Below, one piece after another: positions 9,283-18,374 of a DNA stretch of 64,000 nucleotides. Made by a program: the position numbers and the translations under genes. The stretch comes from Lutibacter sp. A80. GTDB taxonomy: Bacteria > Bacteroidota > Bacteroidia > Flavobacteriales > Flavobacteriaceae. How positions within the stretch are numbered: position 1 is the first letter of the stretch; each line of letters starts with the position of its first letter. Under the pieces are notes generated by a model. It made no database searches. It was given only the letters and a program-made list of their open reading frames with translations, and was not told where the DNA came from. The stretch spans positions 3,578,501-3,642,500 of the forward strand of contig NZ_CP092480.1 of the NCBI RefSeq assembly GCF_022429645.1. Direction: 5' to 3'.

Positions 9283-9666
9283 CTAACCAGCAATTATTTT
9301 GTATTTCATAACATCTAGCATATCTCTTAAATTAGATCCAGGTCTAAAATTGATATGCGCTTTTTTAACAGAATTTGCACTTACTTCCTCCGGTGTAGTC
9401 TCTCCTCTAGAAGATACTCCTACTTGAAGATTCCCGATACTACCGAGTTGTACAACCTTCCCTTGTTTCAGTTCGTCCATAATGTTATGTTCTAATGCAC
9501 GTAGCACTGCATAACAATCCGATTCACGAACTGTACATTGGTTGGATACTAAATATGCTAATCTTTCAAAATCTATTACTCCTTGAGAAATAGCTTTAGC
9601 ATAAAATTTGTTGTCCGCGTTTACGTCTTGCGGATTTGTGCGCTCGAGCGCTTTAATTGCAATCAT
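9283..9666 (-). CDS. HU-family DNA-binding protein (HU-related, Bacteroidota type)
   Basis: A 127-residue nucleoid-type DNA-binding protein of the HU-related family widespread in Bacteroidota. It is longer than classical HU (about 90 residues). Helical segments at the N-terminus (FYAKAISQGVIDFERLAYLV, CYAVLRALEHNIMDELKQGK) precede a beta-arm region (VVQLGSIGNLQVGVSSRG...AHINFRPGSNLRDML). It is an isolated gene between two repeat islands, with its own terminator. The stretch upstream on the minus strand shows no clear TAnnTTTG promoter. A diverged copy of its 3' end lies at 8794-8863. Confidence 0.87.
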   Translation of the reverse strand: MIAIKALERTNPQDVNADNKFYAKAISQGVIDFERLAYLVSNQCTVRESDCYAVLRALEHNIMDELKQGKVVQLGSIGNLQVGVSSRGETTPEEVSANSVKKAHINFRPGSNLRDMLDVMKYKIIAG

Positions 9667-9917
9667 TATAAATATATTTATAAATGTATAACTTTTATTG
9701 AGGTAGTTATACCGGCACCTCTTCTTTTGTTACGCTTTTAAAAGTACACCTTCATTCTGAAGTGAATTCACCGCGTTTTTAGTGGTATTCAATTGTAATA
9801 CATATAGTTACAATGTGTGAGTCTTATAAATTAAATCATACCTTTACCTTATTCATAATCAGTTTGTTATGAATTTATTTTTATGTTAAAAAATTAGGTA
9901 AACTAAAAGAAGAGTCT

Positions 9918-10009
9918 TAAATTTGTCTTGTTAAAAAAATAAAGATGCTTCTTTTAGCATTACCACTCAAATACAAAGTTCTAAAGTTGCCGCTTTAGGA
10001 CTTTTTTTG
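9918..10009 (+). ncRNA. Candidate small RNA ending in an intrinsic terminator
   Basis: A strong plus-strand terminator (stem AGTTCTAAAG 9977-9986 with CTTTAGGACT 9993-10002, then TTTTTTTG) stands more than 2.6 kb from any upstream plus-strand gene. TAAATTTG at 9918-9925 fits the -7 box, although no good -33 box is visible. A transcript of roughly 80 bases would start near 9932. No coding frame is present. I cannot assign it to an RNA family. Confidence 0.4.
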
Positions 10010-10078
10010 TTTCTATAGCACTTTATTTAATTATGTGCTATTTAGAAAATAGATTCGTTACTATTTTCAAGTTCCTTA

Positions 10079-10107
10079 ATAACAAGTTGTTAAACGTTAC
10101 TTGTTAT
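10079..10107. repeat. Inverted repeat in an otherwise empty AT-rich stretch
   Basis: ATAACAAGT (10079-10087) and ACTTGTTAT (10099-10107) are perfect 9-base arms with an 11-base spacer. Apart from this and the candidate small RNA, 9667-10254 shows nothing I can support. Confidence 0.5.
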
Positions 10108-10254
10108 GTTTCTTTTGTAAAAATATATATTTTTTAATGCTAATTTCATCTTTTATAAAATTAGTTAATAACATTTTGTTGTTAAAAAGTAATTTTTTTT
10201 TATTGTAAAAAGAATTTTATGTATAGTGTTGTTTTTTAGTGGCTTGGTGTAATA

Positions 10255-11110
10255 TTACTGAAAATATGATATTAAATTTAGTAACCCGCCATTATTTTAT
10301 TATTAATGTTCGTGAATCTGTGATTTTAGCATCTGTTTGTATTAGTCGTCATGCTGAATTTAGTTCAGCATCTGCCACTAAGAATCCCAATCATCATTTA
10401 GTTAAGTTCATGAGATCCTGAATCAAGTTCAGGATGACGAGAGGTTTAGGATGACGTTACTTTAAAACCCGTCATTGCGAGGGCGTGTTGTAATGCAATG
10501 AAAACACAACTGCGGCAATCTGTATCTAGAAACCTCAATCATCATTTAGTTAAGTTCAAGAGATTGCCGCGGTCGTACCTTCCTCGCAATGACGGAATTC
10601 ATTATAGCTCGTCATTATGGGGTGACGAATTTAAAAACGTCCTATGAGAATTTAAGTAGCAATCTAAGGAAGTGAAGCGACGAGAGTAAGCCAAAGAGCG
10701 CAGCGGTCTGGCGTCGACTGCGTAACTTCTGTAAGATTCAATTAAATTATCATCAGACTAGATTTTTTTGTTTCGTTTTTTCATCGATGGAAAAAATGAA
10801 AAATAAGATAAAAAGAGAGTATATAATTCTTTTAACTATTATCATGAGATCCTGAAACAAGTTCAGGATGACGTTCTTTCACTTCGTCATGCTGAATTTA
10901 GTTACTCACTATCCTTTTTTATTTTATTATTGGAGTTCGTGAACCTACGGTTTCAGCATCTGTCCCTAAAGAACCCCAATCATCATTTAGTTAACATCAT
11001 GAGATCCTGAAACAAGTTCAGGATGACGTTACTTAAAAACACTCAATCATCATTTAACTAACATCATAAGACCCTTAAACAAGTTCAGATAACAGACCAA
11101 ACGAAAACAA
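10255..11110. repeat. Intergenic repeat island B (gene-free)
   Basis: It has the same modules as island A: ATGCTGAATTTAGTTCAGCAT (about 10350), CCTGAA...TTCAGG hairpins (about 10417, 10850, 11005), the ATTGCGAGG...GCAATCTG unit at 10470-10523, and an inverted fragment of it at 10560-10595. The stretch 10655-10740 is distinctly richer in G+C and matches no other part of the window. Short frames here are chance products of the repeats. Confidence 0.8.
10757..10802 (-). repeat. Truncated or diverged long element in reverse orientation
   Basis: Read on the minus strand this gives CATTTTTTCCATCGATGAAA followed by ACGAAAC and AAAAAAATCTAG. That is the lead-in and first bases of the long element (compare 33549-33590), after which similarity stops. 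Confidence 0.6.
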
Positions 11111-11182
11111 CCTCGGAATAACAGTTCCCAATAACCAACAAACAACCAACACCCAACTTTTAACTTATAAAGAATAAAACCA

Positions 11183-11231
11183 TATATTTGCAGCAAACAT
11201 TTGTAACCCCAAATCTTTAAGCAAATGTTTG
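11183..11231 (+). promoter_or_regulatory. Promoter and perfect inverted repeat before the polysaccharide cluster
   Basis: TATATTTG at 11183-11190 matches the -7 consensus; the -33 region (TTTTAAC near 11158-11164) is weak. Just downstream, CAAACATTTG (11194-11203) and CAAATGTTTG (11222-11231) are perfect 10-base arms with an 18-base spacer. They would lie at the very start of the transcript, 34 bases before the first start codon. This could be an operator or an RNA hairpin. Confidence 0.55.
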
Positions 11232-11264
11232 TAATAGACTTAAAATAGAACCCTAAATTTAAAA

Positions 11265-12122
11265 ATGAACGGAAAACAACAAAATGCTTATTGGGATTTA
11301 ATAATAAAAGGGCATACTTCGTTATTAGATGTTAAGTTTGGAGATCTTTGGAGGTATAGAGATTTGTTATTTATGTTTGTAAAAAGAGATTTTGTAAGCT
11401 TTTATAAACAAACTATTTTTGGACCTTTGTGGTTCTTTATTCAACCTATTTTAACAACTATAGTTTTTACATTTGTTTTCGGAAATCTAGCAGGTTTAAG
11501 TACCGATGGTTTACCACAATTTTTGTTTTATCTTTCTGGAATCACCGCTTGGAATTATTTTTCAGATTGTATCACAAAAACAAGTACTGTTTTTAAAGAC
11601 AATGCCAATATTTTTGGAAAAGTCTATTTTCCACGGTTAATAATGCCTTTAAGTATTGTAACAAGTAATTTGGTTCGCTTTGGTGTGCAGCTTTTAATGT
11701 TGTTATTTATGATGGGCTATTACGCATATATGGGTGCAGATTTTCAAATAACTTCGGCCATACTTATTTTTCCTTTATTGGTTATAGTAATGGCTTTATT
11801 AGGGTTAGGTTTGGGCTTAATTATAACAGCTATGACCACAAAATATAGAGATCTTAGTTTTTTAGTAACGTTTGGTGTGCAGTTGTTAATGTATGGCACC
11901 ACCGTAATTTATCCATTAAGTACTGCACCCGAAAAATATAAATGGATTATCGAATTAAATCCTATGACAGGTGTTATAGAAGCCTTTAGATATGGATTTT
12001 TAGGAAAAGGAACCTTTACTTTATGGAGCGTTGGCTATCCAGTACTATTTACTATGGTAGTATTGTTCTTGGGAATTATTATATTTAATAAAACAGAAAA
12101 AACATTTGTAGATACTATCTAA
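11265..12122 (+). CDS. ABC-2 polysaccharide export permease (Wzm-like)
   Basis: The 285-residue protein is the membrane half of a polysaccharide ABC exporter. Six hydrophobic segments are visible, with the family-typical FVKRDFVSFYKQTIFGPLWF entry near residue 45 and a conserved ending (LNPMTGVIEAFRYGFLG, then a final membrane helix). It would move a finished lipid-linked glycan across the inner membrane together with the ATPase encoded next. The stop and the next start overlap (TAATG), so the two are translationally coupled. It is the first gene of the polysaccharide cluster, behind the promoter at 11183. Confidence 0.9.
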   Translation: MNGKQQNAYWDLIIKGHTSLLDVKFGDLWRYRDLLFMFVKRDFVSFYKQTIFGPLWFFIQPILTTIVFTFVFGNLAGLSTDGLPQFLFYLSGITAWNYFSDCITKTSTVFKDNANIFGKVYFPRLIMPLSIVTSNLVRFGVQLLMLLFMMGYYAYMGADFQITSAILIFPLLVIVMALLGLGLGLIITAMTTKYRDLSFLVTFGVQLLMYGTTVIYPLSTAPEKYKWIIELNPMTGVIEAFRYGFLGKGTFTLWSVGYPVLFTMVVLFLGIIIFNKTEKTFVDTI

Positions 12123-13390
12123 TGAGTAAACCAGTTATACAAGTAGAAAATCTTTCAAAGGCATACCAATTAGGGCAAATTGGTACAGGTACCTTAACAA
12201 AAGATCTAGAGCGTTTTTGGACTACTAAAATTTTAGGAAAAGAAGATCCTTTTTTAAGAATAGGTGAAACCAATGATAGAAGTACCAAAGGTGAAAGCAA
12301 TATAGTTTGGTCTTTAAAAGATTTAAATTTTAGTATTAACCAAGGTGATGCAGTTGGTATTATTGGTAAAAATGGCGCTGGTAAAAGTACCTTGTTAAAA
12401 TTACTATCTAGAGTAACCGCACCTACAACCGGACAAATAAAAGTAAAAGGGCGGATTGCTAGTTTATTAGAAGTAGGTACAGGCTTTCATCAAGAGTTAT
12501 CTGGTAGAGAAAACATTTATCTAAACGGTGCTATTTTAGGAATGCGTAAAAAAGAAATTACACGTAAGTTTGATGAAATAGTAGATTTTGCTGGTGTAGA
12601 ACGCTATATAGATACGCCTGTTAAACGCTATAGTAGCGGTATGTACGTAAGGCTAGCTTTTGCAGTGGCAGCACATTTAGAAAGTGAAATTTTAATTGTA
12701 GATGAGGTATTGGCTGTTGGTGATGCAGAATTTCAAAAAAAATGCCTAGGTAAAATGGGCGAGATTTCTAAAGGAGAAGGGAGAACAGTGTTGTTTGTAA
12801 GTCATAATATGGCGAGTGTGAAAAGTTTATGTACTAAAAGTATTGTCTTAGAAGATGGGTTAGTAGCTTTTGAAGGGAATACAAACGAAGGTGTTAACTT
12901 TTATTTAAAAGGAAGAAGTAAATTTATAAATAGCAAAATATTTAATAATACAGTGTTTTGTGATAATATTTTTAATTTAAAAGAAATTAATATTACTAAT
13001 ATAGATACACCTATAGAGCAACCAATAGTTGAAGATAAAGAAATTGTACTAAATACAGTTATTGATTTTTTGACAGATCAACCTCAAAGGTATCATATAA
13101 CTTATCATTTATTTAACGAAATGGGAGAGGCTTTGTTTTCTTTTTCTAATGTATCAAGTGAGGTAACAATTAAGAAAGGAGTTAACAAGTTAAATTGTAC
13201 TTTTCCAAGTTCATTTTTCCAAGCGGGTCAATTTTTCTTGTCATTGTTTGTGGTTGAAGATAAAAGAAAACCTATTTTTATTGAAAAAGATATTTTAAAT
13301 TTTACAGTTGTACCTGGTCAGCGTGATTTAGGTGTTTACATGGGGAAAGAGCCAGGCTCAATTAGACCAACTTTTAAATGGGAAAATTAA
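12122..13390 (+). CDS. Polysaccharide ABC exporter ATPase with C-terminal sugar-binding-type domain (Wzt-like)
   Basis: A 422-residue ATPase. The nucleotide-binding domain carries Walker A (GIIGKNGAGKSTLLKLL, about residue 78), the signature motif YSSGMYVRLAFA (about 176) and Walker B ILIVDEVLAVGD (about 196), with the H-loop SHNMASV. A beta-rich domain of about 150 residues follows from about residue 265 (NLKEINITN to LNFTVVPG). It resembles the Wzt C-terminal domain that recognises the capped end of O-antigen chains. Its presence suggests the exported glycan is checked for a terminal modification. It is coupled to the permease by a 1-base overlap. Confidence 0.9.
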   Translation: MSKPVIQVENLSKAYQLGQIGTGTLTKDLERFWTTKILGKEDPFLRIGETNDRSTKGESNIVWSLKDLNFSINQGDAVGIIGKNGAGKSTLLKLLSRVTAPTTGQIKVKGRIASLLEVGTGFHQELSGRENIYLNGAILGMRKKEITRKFDEIVDFAGVERYIDTPVKRYSSGMYVRLAFAVAAHLESEILIVDEVLAVGDAEFQKKCLGKMGEISKGEGRTVLFVSHNMASVKSLCTKSIVLEDGLVAFEGNTNEGVNFYLKGRSKFINSKIFNNTVFCDNIFNLKEINITNIDTPIEQPIVEDKEIVLNTVIDFLTDQPQRYHITYHLFNEMGEALFSFSNVSSEVTIKKGVNKLNCTFPSSFFQAGQFFLSLFVVEDKRKPIFIEKDILNFTVVPGQRDLGVYMGKEPGSIRPTFKWEN

Positions 13391-13391
13391 A

Positions 13392-14468
13392 ATGATTAAC
13401 GTTACCAAAACATTTTTACCACCTATTGAAGTTTACCAAAAGCAATTAGAACGTATTTGGAAAAATGAGTGGATTACAAACCGAGGAACATTGGTACGTG
13501 AGTTAGAGGAAAACTTAAAAGCGTATTTAGGTATTAGGCATATAATTTGTATGAATAACGGAACCATACCTTTACAAATAGCCTTAAAGCTTTTTGGTAA
13601 TACTGGAGAGGTTATCACTACACCATTTAGTTATGTGGCTTCCACTTCTGCTATTGTTTGGGAAAACTGTACCCCCGTTTTTGTAGATATACACCCTAGG
13701 TATTTAACCATTGATGAAACAAAGATAGAGGCTGCAATAACACCAAAAACCACCGCTATTTTAGCAACCCATGTGTTTGGGAATCCTTGTAATGTAGGAG
13801 CTATTGAAACCATTGCTAAAAAATATAATTTAAAAGTAATTTACGATGCCGCTCATAGTTTTGGCGTGCATTACAAAGGTACTTCGTTGTTTAATTATGG
13901 AGATATAAGCACTTGTAGTTTTCATGCTACTAAACTATTTCATACTGGAGAAGGCGGCGCCTTATTTTGCAATAACAAAGATTATGAATTGCAAAGTTTT
14001 TACAGTCATAATTTTGGACATAAATCTGCTACAGCATTTTACGGTGTAGGTATTAATGGGAAATTATCCGAGTTACAAGCAGCTATGGGCTTGTCTGTAC
14101 TGCCATATATGAATACCATACTTGAAGGAAGAAAAAAAGTAGTGGACTATTATAACATCAATCTAGATTTTTCTAAACTTGAAAAAATGGAATTAAGAGC
14201 AGATACAATATGGAATTATAGCTATTACCCTGTTATTTTTAAAAGTGAAGCAGCCCTGTTAAAAGTTCAAAAGGCATTAAACGAGCTTGAAATATATCCT
14301 CGAAGGTATTTTTATCCATCTTTAAATACTTTAAATTATGTAGGGGAGCAACAAATGCCAGTTTCTGAAAGTATTGCTGCACGCATCTTGTGTTTGCCGT
14401 TGTATGGAACTTTGGAAGAAAATGAGTTAAAGCTAATTTGTACACTAATTAATAAGGAATTATGCTAA
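13392..14468 (+). CDS. DegT/DnrJ/EryC1/StrS-family sugar aminotransferase
   Basis: A PLP-dependent aminotransferase of 358 residues that would convert a nucleotide keto-sugar into an amino-sugar. The PLP lysine is Lys181 in SFHATKLFHTGEGGAL, and the cofactor-stacking region YDAAHSFGV is at 151-159. I chose ATG 13392, one base after the ATPase stop, because family members begin with a MINVTK...P motif of this kind. An upstream in-frame ATG (13332) would add 20 unrelated residues that overlap the ATPase. It overlaps the following acyltransferase gene by 7 bases. This pairing fits synthesis of an N-acylated amino-sugar such as a bacillosamine- or perosamine-type sugar; the exact sugar is not known. 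Confidence 0.9.
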   Translation: MINVTKTFLPPIEVYQKQLERIWKNEWITNRGTLVRELEENLKAYLGIRHIICMNNGTIPLQIALKLFGNTGEVITTPFSYVASTSAIVWENCTPVFVDIHPRYLTIDETKIEAAITPKTTAILATHVFGNPCNVGAIETIAKKYNLKVIYDAAHSFGVHYKGTSLFNYGDISTCSFHATKLFHTGEGGALFCNNKDYELQSFYSHNFGHKSATAFYGVGINGKLSELQAAMGLSVLPYMNTILEGRKKVVDYYNINLDFSKLEKMELRADTIWNYSYYPVIFKSEAALLKVQKALNELEIYPRRYFYPSLNTLNYVGEQQMPVSESIAARILCLPLYGTLEENELKLICTLINKELC

Positions 14469-15109
14469 TAATTGGAGCAAAAGGGTTTGCAAAAGAAGTA
14501 TTAGAAATACTACATCAACAAAATAAGTTAGAGAATATCGCTTTTTATGATGATATAAATACTGATATTGGAGAGTTGTTATATAATAAATTTCCTATTT
14601 TAAAGAACGAAAAAGAAGTAATTAATTTTTTTAACGCTACGAGTAATAAATTTACTATTGGTATAGGTAATCCTATTTTACGTTATAAAATGAACTTAAA
14701 ATTTGAAAAGCTTAATGGTAATTTAATTTCTTGTATAAGTCCTTATAGTGTTATTGGAAATTATAATGTTAATTTAGGTGATGGTTCTATAATTATGAGT
14801 GGTGTTAATATATCAAATAGTACTTCATTTGGGGTTGGTTGTATTGTATATTATAATTCAAATATAACGCATGATTGTGTAATTGGTGATTTTGTTGAAA
14901 TTTCACCAAGCGTTAATTTGTTAGGTAATGTAAAAGTGGGTGCATTTACTCAAATTGGGTCAAATTCAACAGTTCTGCCAAATAGAACTATTGGTAAAAA
15001 TGTAATAATTGGAGCTGGCTCTGTTGTAACTAAAGATATCCCAGATAATTCTATGGCTTTGGGAGTGCCAGCTAAAGTGGTAAAGCAATTACAACCTTTA
15101 AATTTTTAA
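14462..15109 (+). CDS. Sugar O-/N-acyltransferase, NeuD/PglD family
   Basis: The 215-residue protein has an N-terminal Rossmann-like PglD_N part (MLIIGAKGFAKEVLEIL...AFYDD) and a C-terminal left-handed beta-helix of hexapeptide repeats (about residues 95-210, ending VVTKDIPDNSMALGVPAKVV). It most likely acylates the amino group installed by the aminotransferase whose gene it overlaps. A paralogue lies at 34665. The acyl donor and sugar cannot be read from sequence. Confidence 0.88.
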   Translation: MLIIGAKGFAKEVLEILHQQNKLENIAFYDDINTDIGELLYNKFPILKNEKEVINFFNATSNKFTIGIGNPILRYKMNLKFEKLNGNLISCISPYSVIGNYNVNLGDGSIIMSGVNISNSTSFGVGCIVYYNSNITHDCVIGDFVEISPSVNLLGNVKVGAFTQIGSNSTVLPNRTIGKNVIIGAGSVVTKDIPDNSMALGVPAKVVKQLQPLNF

Positions 15110-15113
15110 TTGT

Positions 15114-16058
15114 ATGGCAGAAATACCATTAGTTAGTGTGGTAATGATTACTTATAATCATGAAAAATACATTCAAAAAGCTATTGAAGGAGTATTAATG
15201 CAACAATGTAGTTTTGAGGTAGAATTAATTATTGTAGATGATAATTCACCAGATAAAACAGAAGAAATAGTCAAAAAAATAATAGAAGAACACCCCAATA
15301 GCAGTTGTATTAAATATACTAAACACAACGAAAATAAAGGAATGATGCCTAATTTTATTTGGGCATTACAACAAACCAAAAGTAAATACATAGCCCTATG
15401 CGAAGGTGATGATTATTGGACAGACCCCTTAAAATTACAAAAACAAGTAGATTTTTTGGAGGCGAATATGGAGTATAGTCTTTGTTTTACAGCAAAATCA
15501 AATATAGATATTAATGGAGTTTTTATAAATGAATCTAGGTATGGACACCAAGAAAATTGGATAACTAAAGATGTTTTAAATGGAAGTTTTATTGCACCTA
15601 CACAAACTATTGTTTCTAAGAATTTATCAAATGACCTTATTAACTTTTTAGCGAAATTTCCAGATTCTACGGGAGGCGATAAGCTTTACACGTATTTTTA
15701 TGCTACAAAAGGTAAATTAAAATATATAGATGCAAATACTGCCAATTATAGAGTTCATAGTGGTGGGGTTTGGTCTGGATTAAATAAGAAACAGCAATTA
15801 ATTATTCATATAAGAGAGCATCTTAAATTTTTAGAGGTTGTTAAAAAAGATAAATTACATTTTAAGCAGTTAAAAAGAGATATGTTTCGCTTTATTTTAA
15901 CAAGATTATATTTTAGTTTTTTTAAAGAACCGTTAAAAACTGTGAATAATCTATCTTTTATTTTAATAAAATACAAAATAGCCCCTATAGTGTTTTTATT
16001 GGCTGGAAAAGATTTTTCATTATATTATATTAAATTATTACAGTCAAAATTTAAATAG
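15114..16058 (+). CDS. Family 2 glycosyltransferase
   Basis: The 314-residue cytoplasmic GT-A-fold enzyme starts with VSVVMITYNHEKYIQKAIEG. It has the nucleotide-sugar binding VDDNSPD motif (about residue 42) and the metal-binding CEGDDYWTDPLKL motif (about 95), typical of a GT2 subgroup common in capsule clusters. The C-terminal third is basic and hydrophobic, suggesting membrane association. The substrate is unknown. It is followed by 124 AT-rich bases without an obvious signal, the largest gap in the cluster. Confidence 0.88.
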   Translation: MAEIPLVSVVMITYNHEKYIQKAIEGVLMQQCSFEVELIIVDDNSPDKTEEIVKKIIEEHPNSSCIKYTKHNENKGMMPNFIWALQQTKSKYIALCEGDDYWTDPLKLQKQVDFLEANMEYSLCFTAKSNIDINGVFINESRYGHQENWITKDVLNGSFIAPTQTIVSKNLSNDLINFLAKFPDSTGGDKLYTYFYATKGKLKYIDANTANYRVHSGGVWSGLNKKQQLIIHIREHLKFLEVVKKDKLHFKQLKRDMFRFILTRLYFSFFKEPLKTVNNLSFILIKYKIAPIVFLLAGKDFSLYYIKLLQSKFK

Positions 16059-16182
16059 GGTATATATTTACTATATGATAATGTAGTGTTTTGTAATTGA
16101 AATTAAGATTTTTCTAATGTAAATTAATTATATAATGAATTTTTTGTAAAAATGATATTTAAAAGAATCTTTTTAAAATAGT

Positions 16183-17217
16183 ATGAATAAATATTTAAGT
16201 GTAATAGTGCCTGTATATAATGTTGAAGATTATTTACACAAGTGTATTGATTCAATTATCAATCAAACATTTCATCATTTAGAAATTATACTTGTTAATG
16301 ATGGTTCTACAGATACATCTGCACAAATTTGTGATAACTATGCAAAAAAAGATACACGTATTAAAGTTATTCATCAATCAAATGCAGGAGTTTCTGTTGC
16401 CAGAAATAAAGGAATTGAAATAGCTATGGGTGAGTATATAACCTTTATAGATAGTGATGATTTTATTGAAGAAGATTTTATTGAAACGTTATATACAACG
16501 TCAAAAAAAAATAATTTAGATATTGTTATTTCAAATTTTCACAAAGAGCAAGAGGAAATAATTAATGAGCGCAAAAGCAATTTTTCAACAACTAAAGTTT
16601 TTGATAGGTTAGAGATACAAGAAAAAATTATTCCTTTTTTCTTAAAAGAAGATGGTTTAAATTCATGTTGCAATAAAATTTATAAAGCGGATTTAATAAA
16701 AAATAATGCAATTAACTTTCCAATAGGCATAACAAATGGAGAAGATGCATTATTTAATTTACAATGTTTTAACAAAGCTACCAAAGTACAATTTATAAAT
16801 TACGCTGGTTATTATTATAGGGAGGTTACCGGGAGTGCTACGCGTAACATTTTAAATAAAGATTATTTTAAAATAGCATTAGATGTATATAATTTTAAGC
16901 ATGTTAAAGCGTATAAGTTAACTTTAAGTGAAATAGAAGCAACTAAATTAAAATCAATACGTTTTGTAACTACAATAGTTTCATTAATTCATATTTATTT
17001 ACAATCGAATGCAGAAATACCGTTTAAACAACGTTTTTTGTATGTAAAAAATATGATTTCTAATAAACAGGTACAAGATGTACTACATAAAAATTGGACT
17101 GAACTAAAAATAAATAAAGGGAACTATCAAAAATTGCTTTTATATTGTATGAAAATAAAAAGTATGGCTGGGCTTTTTATACTAACAGCATATAGCAACA
17201 TAAGAAATAAAAGTTAA
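16183..17217 (+). CDS. Family 2 glycosyltransferase (EpsJ-like)
   Basis: The 344-residue GT2 enzyme has the classical start LSVIVPVYNVEDYLHKCIDS. It has NDGSTDTS (about residue 40), the QSNAGVSVARNKGIE segment, and the metal-binding DSDDFI (about 90) that defines the GT-A active site. A NGEDALFNL motif near residue 187 holds the likely catalytic base region. It adds one sugar to the repeat unit; donor and acceptor are unknown. Confidence 0.89.
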   Translation: MNKYLSVIVPVYNVEDYLHKCIDSIINQTFHHLEIILVNDGSTDTSAQICDNYAKKDTRIKVIHQSNAGVSVARNKGIEIAMGEYITFIDSDDFIEEDFIETLYTTSKKNNLDIVISNFHKEQEEIINERKSNFSTTKVFDRLEIQEKIIPFFLKEDGLNSCCNKIYKADLIKNNAINFPIGITNGEDALFNLQCFNKATKVQFINYAGYYYREVTGSATRNILNKDYFKIALDVYNFKHVKAYKLTLSEIEATKLKSIRFVTTIVSLIHIYLQSNAEIPFKQRFLYVKNMISNKQVQDVLHKNWTELKINKGNYQKLLLYCMKIKSMAGLFILTAYSNIRNKS

Positions 17218-17220
17218 GTG

Positions 17221-18366
17221 ATGAAAATACTAATGTTTTTCCATTCAGGGAGTACAAATAGAGGTTGTGAAGCTATTGTGAGAACAGCAGCAGTTTTAAT
17301 TAAAGAAAAGTACCCAAAGGCAATTATTCATTTGGCATCTGGAAATCCTGAATCTGATAAAATAATACCTTTCTTAGATGCTGTTTTTTTAGATAAAAGA
17401 AGGTCTATAAAAAAGTATTCGATACCATGGTTTATAAGTGCTTTTAAAGTTAAGCTATTGAATGATGAAAACTATGCTTTTAGAAAGATTTATGCTGACA
17501 TTATAGATAGCATTCCTAATTATGATATTTTTTTATCTATTGGAGGTGATAATTATTGTTATGGAGAGCAACCAGGTATTTATGAAATAGATAGATGTAT
17601 AAAAAAGGCAGGTAAAAAATTAATATTGTGGGGAGCATCTATTGGAAAGGAAGATTTATCTGAACCAAAAATTGAAGATTTAAAGTTATTTGATATAGTA
17701 TTGGCTCGTGAACCACTAACATATAATTTATTAAAAGAACATAAAATTCAAAATGTTAAACAGGTAGCAGATGGAGCTTTTCTTCTCGATAAAGAAGAAT
17801 TACCTTTGCCTGAAGGATGGCAAGAAGGGAATACTATTGGTTTTAATTTTAGTCCATTGGTGAATGCTAAAAATCAGAAATCAAAAGAAGCGGCATTTAA
17901 TTTGGTACAACATATTATTGAAACTACAGATATGGCCATTGCTTTTACACCTCATGTTATACAACCGAATAATGATGATTATGCGGTGCTATTGGAGTTT
18001 TATAGTCAATTTAAAGATTCTGGAAGAGTATTAATATTACCAAATAACTTAAATGCGACACAATACAAAGGATATATTGCGAGGATGCGTTTCTTTATAG
18101 GAGCACGAACACATGCAACCATTGCAGCTTATTCAAGTTTAGTACCTACCATGGTATTAGGTTATAGTGTAAAATCTAAAGGAATTGCGATAGATATTTT
18201 TGGAGAAGAAAAGTTAGTGCTAAACTTAAATGAAATATCTAATACAGAAATATTAATAGCTAAATTTAATGAATTATTAGAGGAAGAAGAACAATTAAAA
18301 GTGGTTTTAAAAAATAAAATTCCTGAAATAAAAAAAATGGCTATTAAAGCAATTGACTTTATTTAA
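17221..18366 (+). CDS. Polysaccharide pyruvyltransferase family protein
   Basis: A 381-residue member of the pyruvyltransferase family (CsaB/WcaK/ExoV type), which adds a pyruvate ketal from phosphoenolpyruvate to sugars of surface glycans. Visible features are the N-terminal FFHSGSTNRGCEAIVRTA, the LSIGGDNYCYGE motif, the LWGASIG motif, and the C-terminal ARTHATIAAYSSLVPTMVLG with the catalytic-site histidine. The preceding stop is at 17215-17217, followed by GTG (17218) and ATG (17221). ATG is taken as the start, though GTG is possible. It predicts a negatively charged, pyruvylated polysaccharide. Confidence 0.86.
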   Translation: MKILMFFHSGSTNRGCEAIVRTAAVLIKEKYPKAIIHLASGNPESDKIIPFLDAVFLDKRRSIKKYSIPWFISAFKVKLLNDENYAFRKIYADIIDSIPNYDIFLSIGGDNYCYGEQPGIYEIDRCIKKAGKKLILWGASIGKEDLSEPKIEDLKLFDIVLAREPLTYNLLKEHKIQNVKQVADGAFLLDKEELPLPEGWQEGNTIGFNFSPLVNAKNQKSKEAAFNLVQHIIETTDMAIAFTPHVIQPNNDDYAVLLEFYSQFKDSGRVLILPNNLNATQYKGYIARMRFFIGARTHATIAAYSSLVPTMVLGYSVKSKGIAIDIFGEEKLVLNLNEISNTEILIAKFNELLEEEEQLKVVLKNKIPEIKKMAIKAIDFI

Positions 18367-18374
18367 AAAAGTAT

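Noticed and set aside
13332-13391. Upstream ATG as start of the aminotransferase
   Set aside because: It would overlap the ATPase gene by 59 bases and add residues that do not fit the family N-terminus; ATG 13392 does.
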